11,483 nucleotides of DNA from an uncultured Neisseria sp. (GTDB taxonomy: Bacteria > Pseudomonadota > Gammaproteobacteria > Burkholderiales > Neisseriaceae): positions 1-11,483 of the forward strand of contig CALFOA010000263.1 in NCBI GenBank assembly GCA_937919795.1, in the 5' to 3' direction. A program made the translations under genes and the position numbers. The notes below the pieces were generated by a model. It was not told the DNA's origin and made no database searches. It saw nothing but the letters and a program-made list of their open reading frames with translations. Positions 6,102 to 11,483 of the stretch are shown here, piece after piece (position 1 is the first letter of the stretch; each line of letters opens with the position of its first letter).

Positions 6102-6207
6102 TATAGTCGCCTCAAATGGAAATGAGACAAGGCGGCAAGCCGAAGACAGTACAAGAGGTACGGCGAGGCGCAGCCAACGCGGTATCATTTTCATTTGAGG
6201 CGACTTA
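6102..6207. mobile_element. Correia-like element (CREE/NEMIS-type MITE) with variant termini
   Basis: Terminal inverted repeats at 6105-6125 and 6185-6205 match at 20 of 21 positions; the left one begins AGTCGCCTCAAATG. The core carries GACAAGGCGGCAAGCCGAAG, then ACAGTACAAGAGGTACGG and GGCGAGGCGCAGCCAACGC. As I recall the neisserial Correia element, its core reads ACAAGGCGACGAAGCCG...ACAGTACAAATAGTACGG...AAGGCGAGGCAACGCC, so the order and spacing agree. The left edge TATAGT is the usual Correia terminus; the right edge reads ACTTAT. The length of about 105 bp fits the short form, and TA at each side fits its TA target. The termini inward of TATAGT differ from the usual GGATTAA type. It has no coding capacity and is presumably moved in trans, if at all. 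Confidence 0.8.
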
Positions 6208-6211
6208 TTTT

Positions 6212-6223
6212 TTCAGACAGGCA
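6212..6223 (-). repeat. Single DNA uptake sequence
   Basis: An exact TGCCTGTCTGAA on the minus strand lies 5 bases beyond the right edge of the Correia-like element and 34 bases before the trpC start. It has no inverted partner here. Confidence 0.8.
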
Positions 6224-6256
6224 TTTGTGCCCCGCCTCTCCATTTATAAAGAAACC

Positions 6257-7039
6257 ATGACCGATATCCTCGAACGCATTCTGGCCACCAAAGCCGAAGA
6301 AGTGGCCGCCGCCAAAACCGCCGTGCCTTTGGACGAAATCAAACGCCAGGCCGAAGCCGCACCGCCGGTGCGCGATTTTGTCACCGCCATCCGTGCCAAA
6401 CACGCTGCCAATCAGCCCGCGGTGATTGCCGAAATCAAAAAAGCCAGCCCCAGCAAAGGGCTGATCCGCCCCGATTTCCAGCCCGCCGCACACGCCGCCG
6501 ATTATGAACGCGGCGGCGCGGCCTGTTTGTCGGTACTCACCGACGAGCAATATTTCCAAGGCTCGCCCGCCTATTTGCAGCAAGCGCGCGCGGCGGTATC
6601 GCTGCCGGTGTTGCGCAAAGACTTTATCATCGACGACTACCAAATCTACCAAGCCCGCGCTTGGGGCGCCGATGCGATTCTGTTGATTGCTGCCGCACTC
6701 GAAACCGAGCAACTGGAACGCTTCGAAGCCCTCGCTCACCAACTGGGCATGGCGGTATTGTTGGAAGTACACGATGAGAGCGAGTTAGCCAAATGCGCCC
6801 GCCTCACCACTCCGCTGTTTGGCGTCAACAACCGCAACCTGCGTACTTTTGAAGTCAACCTCAACCAAACGCTTGATCTGCTGCCCCATCTGGCGGGCAA
6901 AATCGCCATTGCCGAAAGCGGCATCCGCCACAAAGACGATGTGGACTTTATGCGCAGCCACGGCGTGCACACTTTCTTAATCGGCGAAACTTTTATGCGC
7001 GCTGATGATATTGCTACAGAAGTAGCTAAGCTGTTTTAA
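6257..7039 (+). CDS. trpC: Indole-3-glycerol-phosphate synthase
   Basis: This 260-residue stand-alone TrpC (no TrpF fusion) converts carboxyphenylamino-deoxyribulose phosphate to indole-3-glycerol phosphate in tryptophan synthesis. The TIM-barrel motifs are complete: [11 protein letters not shown] (58-68) with Glu59 and Lys61, [12 protein letters not shown] with Lys121, LLEVHDE with Glu170, GVNNRNL with Asn191, and AESGIR with Ser221; the phosphate site LIGETFM is at 241-247. These correspond to the catalytic set known from Sulfolobus TrpC. I start it at ATG 6257 ([12 protein letters not shown]), where family alignments begin. The frame stays open for 47 more codons to 6116, but that stretch is the translated Correia-like element and lacks any ribosome binding site. 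Even at 6257 the Shine-Dalgarno match is weak (AAAGAAA). No other trp gene is adjacent. Confidence 0.95.
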   Translation: MTDILERILATKAEEVAAAKTAVPLDEIKRQAEAAPPVRDFVTAIRAKHAANQPAVIAEIKKASPSKGLIRPDFQPAAHAADYERGGAACLSVLTDEQYFQGSPAYLQQARAAVSLPVLRKDFIIDDYQIYQARAWGADAILLIAAALETEQLERFEALAHQLGMAVLLEVHDESELAKCARLTTPLFGVNNRNLRTFEVNLNQTLDLLPHLAGKIAIAESGIRHKDDVDFMRSHGVHTFLIGETFMRADDIATEVAKLF

Positions 7040-7051
7040 AACCATCCGATA

Positions 7052-7099
7052 GAATGCCTGTCTGAAAGATTTATAGGTTATTTTTTCAGACAGGCATTC
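7052..7099. terminator. Inverted DUS pair after trpC
   Basis: Exact uptake sequences at 7055-7066 (plus) and 7085-7096 (minus) form a perfect 16-bp stem (7052-7067 with 7084-7099) and a 16-base loop. It starts 12 bases after the trpC stop. The stem is not followed by a T run, so it may rely on the T-rich descending arm or act partly as uptake signal only. Confidence 0.7.
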
Positions 7100-7126
7100 C
7101 GCCTAATCAACACAATAGATTGATTT

Positions 7127-7138
7127 TTCAGACAGGCA
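7127..7138 (-). repeat. Third DNA uptake sequence downstream of trpC
   Basis: A further exact minus-strand copy lies 30 bases after the hairpin and 61 bases before the lipoprotein gene. It is in the same orientation as the hairpin's second arm, so the plus-strand copy at 7055-7066 could pair with either. Confidence 0.8.
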
Positions 7139-7199
7139 TCCCTATCTGCTTGTTTTAAGCCGCCGATGAGCGGCGCACCAACAGAGAGAAGGCATACCC

Positions 7200-7679
7200 A
7201 TGAAGCATATATTATTCACCACCCTAACCCTCGCTCTACTCAGCGCCTGCAGCGGTCAGACTCAAGAGGAGCAAGCCGCCAGCCAAGCCTCGGCCACTGC
7301 GACTACCGCATCCGCCGCTGCCAACGAAGCTTGGATTACCTCTACCAAATCAAATGAAGCACCACCGGCTGCCGCATCCGCCACTTCCGATGTCGCCCCA
7401 CCGGCAGCCGGCTCTCTGCCGACAACGGTTGAAACCCCCACTCCACCTGCCGTACCGTCTTCCTCAGCAGCCGCGGCAGGAGGTCAATTGGCGCCCGAGT
7501 GTGAGGCCTTTGTCCAGCGCATGAGCGCCTGCTATGAGAAAATGCCGCCTGATTTAGCCGAGCCGATGAAAGCCACTTTGGAACAAACCAAAAAAGACCT
7601 AGTTGGCGCCGAAGGCCAGGCCTGTAAAGCAATGACTCAGGAATTCAGCGCCACCGCCGCCACGCTGCAATGCGAATAA
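7200..7679 (+). CDS. Small lipoprotein with a Pro/Ala-rich linker and a four-cysteine C-terminal domain
   Basis: The 159-residue product starts with a lipoprotein signal: MKHILF, a hydrophobic stretch, then the lipobox LSAC with the lipidated Cys17. The N-terminal region of about 26-95 is low complexity (Ala, Ser, Thr, Pro) and probably an extended tether. The C-terminal 65 residues look folded and alpha-helical, with Cys101, Cys111, Cys142 and Cys158 (spacings 9, 30 and 15), suggesting two disulfides of a helical hairpin in the periplasm or at the surface. It reminds me of the DUF5339-type small proteins of Neisseria and Pasteurellaceae, but I cannot confirm that. Serine at +2 after Cys17 would favour the outer membrane under the E. 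coli Lol rule. ATG 7200 has AGAAGG 7 bases upstream. Function is unknown. Confidence 0.85.
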   Translation: MKHILFTTLTLALLSACSGQTQEEQAASQASATATTASAAANEAWITSTKSNEAPPAAASATSDVAPPAAGSLPTTVETPTPPAVPSSSAAAAGGQLAPECEAFVQRMSACYEKMPPDLAEPMKATLEQTKKDLVGAEGQACKAMTQEFSATAATLQCE

Positions 7680-7698
7680 ACCATTAACCCCTTTTATG

Positions 7699-7719
7699 CT
7701 CCGCCCTCCTCCGGCGGAG
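7699..7719. other. Hairpin between the lipoprotein gene and map
   Basis: CTCCGCC (7699-7705) and GGCGGAG (7713-7719) form a perfect 7-bp GC-rich stem with loop CTCCTCC. It lies 19 bases after the lipoprotein stop and 11 bases before the map ribosome binding site. Only TCTCT follows, so it could be a weak terminator or a structure in the map leader. Confidence 0.5.
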
Positions 7720-7741
7720 TCTCTATGTTAAGGACACCTAC

Positions 7742-8518
7742 ATGGCCGTTATCATTAAAACACCCGAAGAAATAGAAAAAATGCGCGAACTCGGCCGCCT
7801 GGCCGCCGAAGCGCTGGACTACATTACAGATTTCATCAAACCCGGCATCACCACCAACGAAATCGACCGCCTGATACACGATTACCACATCAACGTACAA
7901 GGCGGTTATCCCGCGCCATTAAACTACGGCAACCCGCCCTACCCCAAATCCTGCTGCACCTCGGTAAATCACGTCATCTGCCACGGCATTCCCGACGACA
8001 AACCGTTAAAAAACGGCGATATCGTCAACATCGACGTCACCATTAAAAAAGACGGCTTCCACGGCGATTCCAGCCGCATGTTTGCGGTTGGCGAAATCAG
8101 CCCGCAAGCCAAGCGCCTGATTGAGGTGACCCACGCCAGCATGATGGCCGGTATTGAAGCAGTCAAACCCGGCGCCACCTTGGGCGATATCGGTTACGCC
8201 TGCCAACAAGTCGCCGAAAATGCCGGTTATTCGGTGGTACAGGAATTCTGCGGCCACGGCATCGGCCGCGGCTTTCACGAAGAGCCGCAAGTGCTGCACT
8301 ACGGCAGAAAAGGCCAAGGTATGGAATTAAAGCCCGGCATGATTTTCACCGTTGAACCAATGATCAACCAAGGCAAACGCCACCTGCGCATCCTCGCCGA
8401 CGGCTGGACGGTGGTCACCAAAGACCGCTCGCTCTCTGCTCAATGGGAACACGAAGTGCTGGTAACCGATACCGGCTACGAGATTCTCACCATCAGCCCG
8501 GCCAGCGGCCAGCCTTAA
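7742..8518 (+). CDS. map: Methionine aminopeptidase, type I
   Basis: The 258-residue protein (E. coli Map: 264) removes the initiator methionine from nascent proteins in the cytoplasm. All five metal ligands are in place: Asp98 (NIDVT), Asp109 (GDSSRMF), His172 (CGHGIGRGFHEEP), Glu205 (FTVEPMI) and Glu236 (WEHEVLVT). His81 in ICHGIP and His179 in GFHEEP match the substrate-contacting histidines. It has the short type Ia form without an N-terminal zinc-finger extension. ATG 7742 is preceded by AAGGA (7730-7734), 7 bases upstream. It is an essential enzyme in most bacteria. The gap to the lipoprotein gene is 62 bp, so co-transcription is possible if the intervening hairpin does not terminate. 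It is followed by a long hairpin. Confidence 0.97.
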   Translation: MAVIIKTPEEIEKMRELGRLAAEALDYITDFIKPGITTNEIDRLIHDYHINVQGGYPAPLNYGNPPYPKSCCTSVNHVICHGIPDDKPLKNGDIVNIDVTIKKDGFHGDSSRMFAVGEISPQAKRLIEVTHASMMAGIEAVKPGATLGDIGYACQQVAENAGYSVVQEFCGHGIGRGFHEEPQVLHYGRKGQGMELKPGMIFTVEPMINQGKRHLRILADGWTVVTKDRSLSAQWEHEVLVTDTGYEILTISPASGQP

Positions 8519-8542
8519 ACTCACTTCACTGGTATTGCACAA

Positions 8543-8578
8543 AAATTGTCGGGATATGCATTCATATACCGACAATTT
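8543..8578. terminator. Long interrupted hairpin after map
   Basis: AAATTGTCGG (8543-8552) pairs with CCGACAATTT (8569-8578). After one G-A mismatch a second 5-bp helix, ATATG with CATAT, closes a CATT loop. It begins 24 bases after the map stop and would fold on either strand. The following T tract is short, so it is a probable rather than certain terminator. Confidence 0.55.
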
Positions 8579-8658
8579 ACTACATCAAACTACAAAGCCG
8601 TTATTTGCTTCCTCATCCCGCTAATCACAGCAATCCTCTGCACTCCATCAATTAGAGC

Positions 8659-8669
8659 TTAGAGTCTAA
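8659..8669. promoter_or_regulatory. Palindrome TTAGA-G-TCTAA
   Basis: A perfect 5-1-5 inverted repeat, preceded by an additional direct TTAGAG at 8652-8657. It lies about 86 bp upstream of the -35 of the XRE gene promoter. It may be an operator, but no regulator can be assigned. Confidence 0.3.
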
Positions 8670-8681
8670 CTAACTGATTTC

Positions 8682-8707
8682 TATGTATGTTTCATTTTTC
8701 ATACATA
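8682..8707. promoter_or_regulatory. Inverted repeat TATGTATG-N10-CATACATA
   Basis: A perfect 8-bp inverted repeat with a 10-base T-rich spacer lies 47 bp upstream of the -35 of the XRE gene. Arm length and spacing suit a dimeric DNA-binding protein, perhaps the adjacent XRE regulator itself. It has no T tract beyond it and is not near a gene end, so terminator function is less likely. Nothing else is recognised in the surrounding 8579-8754. Confidence 0.4.
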
Positions 8708-8754
8708 ATCTGTTTCGACTATCGCCTCGCATAATCTTTTTTTGTTAATTCCGT

Positions 8755-8782
8755 TTGAAATCTCTCAGGAAACACTTATACT
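8755..8782 (+). promoter_or_regulatory. Promoter of the XRE-type gene
   Basis: TTGAAA (8755-8760) and TATACT (8777-8782) are 16 bp apart, each with five of six sigma-70 consensus bases. Transcription would begin near 8789, giving a leader of about 74 bases before ATG 8863. It is the best-formed -35/-10 pair in the window. Confidence 0.6.
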
Positions 8783-8862
8783 TCATCCGGCAAGCAATTA
8801 GATAACAAACAATTCCCATGCTGATTGTTTTGCGACAAGCATCCATAAAAAGGAAATTTTGC

Positions 8863-9156
8863 ATGGCAAATTTTGAAAAAATTGAAAACATCAGGGACAT
8901 TCGTCGTAACTTAGGTTTAAATCAAATGGAATTCTGGAGCAAGCTGGGAGTTACCCAGTCTGGAGGCTCTCGCTACGAATCGGGCCGTAACATGCCCAAA
9001 CCCGTACGCGAACTCTTGCGCATTGTTCATATTGAGCGTGTGGACTTAAGTAGCATCAATGCCAGCGACCTCGCCGTCGCTTCGTTATTGAAAGAGCGCG
9101 ACCCTGAGCTGTACGAACAATTATTGTCCGACAGCCAACAAAAAAAATCAGCGTAA
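8863..9156 (+). CDS. XRE-type helix-turn-helix transcriptional regulator
   Basis: The 97-residue protein is a compact HTH protein. Helix 1 is about residues 5-17 (IENIRDIRRNLG), the helix-turn-helix spans roughly 20-42 (NQMEFWSKLGVTQSGGSRYE), and the RYESGRNMP segment (37-45) is typical of the HTH_3 (Cro/C1) fold. The C-terminal 35 residues (SDLAVASLLKERDPELYEQLL) are predicted helical and may mediate dimerisation. Targets are unknown. I chose ATG 8863 over the in-frame ATG 8818 because AAGGA (8850-8854) lies 8 bases before it and the protein then begins cleanly at the DNA-binding domain; the longer form would start with 15 unrelated residues and has no ribosome binding site. Its 5' portion is more AT-rich than neighbouring genes. 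Codons 93-95 lie in an A8 tract (9140-9147). Confidence 0.88.
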   Translation: MANFEKIENIRDIRRNLGLNQMEFWSKLGVTQSGGSRYESGRNMPKPVRELLRIVHIERVDLSSINASDLAVASLLKERDPELYEQLLSDSQQKKSA

Positions 9157-9208
9157 ACCGAAATCAACCCCACCCCGGCCAGCCGGTTGTCCGAATCTTT
9201 TTCCGTAT

Positions 9209-9313
9209 ATGAATCCTTGCCTGAGCTTATGCTCCGGTAAGTTTTCTACACAGCAAGAACATCCGGCCAAACAGCTGGCAGATGGTGTCCACGTTGTCAT
9301 CGATACGCTTTAA
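9209..9313 (+). other. Possible small ORF or out-of-frame extension in the 3' region of the XRE transcript
   Basis: A 34-codon frame (MNPCLSLCSG... ending VHVVIDTL) stops one base before the terminator stem. No Shine-Dalgarno sequence precedes its ATG. The same frame is open upstream, back through the XRE stop to the A8 tract, so it could also be read by frameshifting. I do not recognise the peptide. The interval 9157-9208 also holds a small CCGGC/GCCGG hairpin (9175-9186). The region may equally be an untranslated 3' end, the source of a small RNA, or a decayed gene end. Confidence 0.2.
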
Positions 9314-9314
9314 G

Positions 9315-9357
9315 CGGCACAAAAAACTTTTCCATTGGTTTTTTGTGCCGTTTTTTT
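9315..9357 (+). terminator. Very strong rho-independent terminator
   Basis: CGGCACAAAAAAC (9315-9327) pairs perfectly with GTTTTTTGTGCCG (9338-9350) around a 10-base loop, followed by seven T residues. It ends the XRE transcription unit, about 160 bases after its stop codon, and isolates valS. Confidence 0.92.
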
Positions 9358-9395
9358 ACGAATCCCTATCGTTCATTTATCGGTACCGCCCAATA

Positions 9396-9407
9396 TGCCT
9401 GTCTGAA
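9396..9407 (+). repeat. Single DNA uptake sequence upstream of valS
   Basis: An exact TGCCTGTCTGAA with no inverted partner lies 49 bases before the valS -10 element. Confidence 0.8.
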
Positions 9408-9455
9408 AACCAACAAAGTGCGCGGCTGTACCGCTAAAACCCTCGCTTTTTGCGT

Positions 9456-9461
9456 TATAAT
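9456..9461 (+). promoter_or_regulatory. -10 element of valS
   Basis: GTTATAAT contains an exact TATAAT, 45 bp before the valS start. No good -35 is found 16-18 bp upstream. The predicted leader is about 38 bases and shows no Shine-Dalgarno sequence. There is no T-box or other recognisable amino-acid-responsive leader. Confidence 0.5.
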
Positions 9462-9505
9462 CTCACGATTTAAATCTTCAAACGCGTACGCGCCAACCGA
9501 ATACC

Positions 9506-11483
9506 ATGCTAGATAAATACAACCCTGCCGAAATCGAAGCCAAACATTATCAAAACTGGGAAGCACAAGGCTATTTCCAGCCGGATATGTCGCTCACCGA
9601 ATCCTTTTCCATCCAGCTGCCGCCGCCGAATGTGACCGGTACGTTGCACATGGGTCACGCCTTCAACCAAACCATTATGGACGGCCTCACCCGCTACTAC
9701 CGCATGAAAGGACGCAACACCTGCTGGATTCCCGGTGCCGACCACGCCGGTATCGCTACCCAGATTGTGGTGGAACGCCAATTGGCCGAACAAGGTATTT
9801 CTCGCCACGATTTGGGGCGTGAAGCGTTTTTGGAAAAAGTGTGGCAGTGGAAAAATGTTTCCGGCGGCACCATCACCGAACAAATGCGCCGCGTCGGCTG
9901 TTCGGCCGATTGGTCACGCGAATACTTCACCATGGACGACACCCGCGCCGAAGTGGTCACCGAAGTGTTCGTGCGCCTGTTTGAGCAAGGCCTGATTTAC
10001 CGCGGTAAGCGTTTGGTGAACTGGGATCCGGTGCTCGGTACCGCCGTATCCGATTTGGAAGTGGAAAGCGTGGAAGAGCAAGGCTCGATGTGGCACATCC
10101 GTTATCCGCTCGCCGACAATCCGGCCGAAGCGGTGATTGTCGCCACCACCCGTCCCGAAACCCTGTTGGGCGACGTGGCCGTGGCCGTGCATCCCGAAGA
10201 CGAGCGTTACCGCCATTTAATCGGCAAACAACTGACGCTGCCGCTCACCGGCCGCACCATCCCGGTGATTGCCGACGAATATGTGGAAAAAGACTTCGGC
10301 ACCGGCTGCGTCAAAATCACCCCTGCGCACGACTTTAACGACTACGAAGTCGGCAAACGCCACGACACGCGCTTAATCAATGTATTTGATTTAGAAGCCA
10401 AAGTATTGGCCGAATCGGAAGTGTTCAACTTCAAGGGAGATGCCCAAGCAGGCTTTGCGCTGCCCGCCGCTTATGCCGGCCTCGACCGCTTCGCCGCCCG
10501 CAAACAAATGGTGGCCGACTTGGAAGCGCAAGGCCTGTTGATAGCAGTAAAACCGCATACGCTGATGACACCCAAAGGCGACCGCACCGGCTCTGTGATT
10601 GAGCCTATGCTGACCAGCCAATGGTTTGTGGCCATGTCGGCCACGCCCAACGGCGGCGAGCCTGAGAGCGAATTTAAAGGCATGAGCCTGGCTGCAAAAG
10701 CCAAACACGCGGTCGATAGCGGCCAAGTGAAGTTTATCCCCGAAAACTGGATCAACACCTACAACCAATGGATGAACAACATCCAAGACTGGTGTATCTC
10801 GCGCCAACTGTGGTGGGGTCATCAAATCCCCGCTTGGTACGATGCCGAAGGCAAGGTTTATGTAGCGCGCAATCAGGAAGAAGCCGAGAAGCTGGCCGGC
10901 CAAAGCGGTTTAACCCGCGATGAAGACGTGCTGGATACTTGGTTCTCGTCTGCCATGGTGCCGTTCTCTACTTTGGGCTGGCCGTCTGAAACCGATGAAC
11001 TGAAAGCCTTCCTGCCGAGCAACGTGTTGGTAACGGGCTACGAAATCATCTTCTTCTGGGTGGCGCGCATGATTATGATGACCACCCACTTCACCGGCAA
11101 AGTGCCGTTTAAAGACGTGTACATCCACGGCATGGTGCGCGACCACGAAGGCAAGAAAATGTCGAAATCCGAGGGCAATGTGATTGACCCGGTGGATTTG
11201 ATTGACGGCATCGATTTGGAAAGCCTGCTGGTGAAACGCACCACCGGCCTGCGCCGCCCCGAAAAAGCGCCGCAAGTAAAAAAAGCCACCGAAAAACTGT
11301 TCCCCGAAGGCATTCCGGTATTCGGCACCGACGCGCTGCGCTTCACCATGGCCAGCTACGCCAGCCTCGGCCGCAGCATCAACTTCGATTTCAAACGCGC
11401 AGAAGGCTACCGCAATTTCTGCAATAAATTGTGGAACGCCACCAATTTCGTGTTGATGAACACCGAAAATCAGGATTGCGGCT
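9506..11483 (+). CDS. valS: Valyl-tRNA synthetase, N-terminal 659 codons
   Basis: The open frame runs from ATG 9506 off the end of the window and shows about 659 of the usual 900-950 residues. It charges tRNA-Val in the cytoplasm and is a class Ia synthetase. The HIGH-type motif is GTLHMGH (His48 to His51) and the KMSKS loop is exact at residues 551-555. The CP1 editing domain is marked by [10 protein letters not shown] (from residue 214), and [17 protein letters not shown] follows the insertion; these hydrolyse mischarged Thr-tRNA-Val in the family. No frameshift or missing motif is seen. [11 protein letters not shown] fits the beta-proteobacterial N-terminus, although no Shine-Dalgarno sequence precedes the ATG (GCGCCAACCGAATACC). 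The segment WPSE (10979-10990) carries a canonical-type DUS core. Confidence 0.97.
   Translation, partial: MLDKYNPAEIEAKHYQNWEAQGYFQPDMSLTESFSIQLPPPNVTGTLHMGHAFNQTIMDGLTRYYRMKGRNTCWIPGADHAGIATQIVVERQLAEQGISRHDLGREAFLEKVWQWKNVSGGTITEQMRRVGCSADWSREYFTMDDTRAEVVTEVFVRLFEQGLIYRGKRLVNWDPVLGTAVSDLEVESVEEQGSMWHIRYPLADNPAEAVIVATTRPETLLGDVAVAVHPEDERYRHLIGKQLTLPLTGRTIPVIADEYVEKDFGTGCVKITPAHDFNDYEVGKRHDTRLINVFDLEAKVLAESEVFNFKGDAQAGFALPAAYAGLDRFAARKQMVADLEAQGLLIAVKPHTLMTPKGDRTGSVIEPMLTSQWFVAMSATPNGGEPESEFKGMSLAAKAKHAVDSGQVKFIPENWINTYNQWMNNIQDWCISRQLWWGHQIPAWYDAEGKVYVARNQEEAEKLAGQSGLTRDEDVLDTWFSSAMVPFSTLGWPSETDELKAFLPSNVLVTGYEIIFFWVARMIMMTTHFTGKVPFKDVYIHGMVRDHEGKKMSKSEGNVIDPVDLIDGIDLESLLVKRTTGLRRPEKAPQVKKATEKLFPEGIPVFGTDALRFTMASYASLGRSINFDFKRAEGYRNFCNKLWNATNFVLMNTENQDCG

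Noticed and set aside
6191..6772. 193-codon minus-strand frame overlapping trpC
   Set aside because: Its composition (Gly/Phe-rich) is typical of an antisense shadow, and trpC is unambiguous.
8818..8862. Longer start of the XRE regulator at ATG 8818
   Set aside because: No Shine-Dalgarno sequence precedes it, while ATG 8863 has AAGGA at good spacing.
9149..9304. 50-codon minus-strand frame downstream of the XRE gene
   Set aside because: No ribosome binding site or recognisable features, and it overlaps the end of the XRE gene and runs against its transcript.
1..11483. tRNA, rRNA, CRISPR arrays, complete insertion sequences or prophage genes
   Set aside because: None was recognised by reading; the regular repeats are uptake sequences, not CRISPR repeats.

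Overview
The window looks like the end of a draft-assembly contig from a Neisseriaceae bacterium. Three lines of evidence support this. First, the 12-mer TGCCTGTCTGAA occurs eight times in gene-free DNA; from memory it is the 'TG-wad' DNA uptake sequence (DUS) dialect named after Neisseria wadsworthii. Second, a roughly 105-bp Correia-like miniature element lies upstream of trpC. Third, the gene complement (argE, pyk, trpC, map, valS) is ordinary housekeeping for a beta-proteobacterium. The species is inferred. Bases 1-40 are not biological: they are the Illumina TruSeq/P5 adapter with part of an i5 index, so the contig ends at base 41 and the first gene is cut by the assembly.

Layout. 41-265 (-): start of a Nif3/YbgI-type dinuclear-metal protein. 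350-1504 (-): argE, acetylornithine deacetylase. 1563-2099 (+): a gamma-carbonic-anhydrase-family protein, divergent from argE across 58 bp that hold a Fur-box-like palindrome overlapping both -10 elements. 2100-2529: a 430-bp AT-rich gap with a DUS-pair hairpin and FNR/CRP-type palindromes. 2530-3987 (+): pyk, pyruvate kinase. 3988-4099: two terminator-like hairpins between convergent genes. 4100-4945 (-): a divergent MetF-like protein. 5066-6028 (+): a YheT-type alpha/beta hydrolase. 6029-6256: terminator, Correia-like element and DUS. 6257-7039 (+): trpC, followed by three DUS copies. 7200-7679 (+): a small lipoprotein. 7742-8518 (+): map. 8519-8862: hairpin, inverted repeats and a clear promoter. 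8863-9156 (+): an XRE-type regulator, then a very strong terminator. 9506-11483 (+): valS, running off the right end.

The genes do not form one pathway. They are mostly single transcription units separated by terminators, many of which are built from inverted DUS pairs. argE may be co-transcribed with the nif3-like gene. Metabolic links are loose: arginine and tryptophan synthesis, glycolysis, one-carbon metabolism, N-terminal methionine removal and tRNA charging.

I do not see a new multi-gene system. The parts most worth a second look are the Correia-like element with non-canonical termini, the strict 14-base form of the DUS, the regulatory palindromes before pyk and between argE and the carbonic-anhydrase-like gene, and the A8 tract near the 3' end of the XRE gene, after which an alternative frame stays open up to the terminator.
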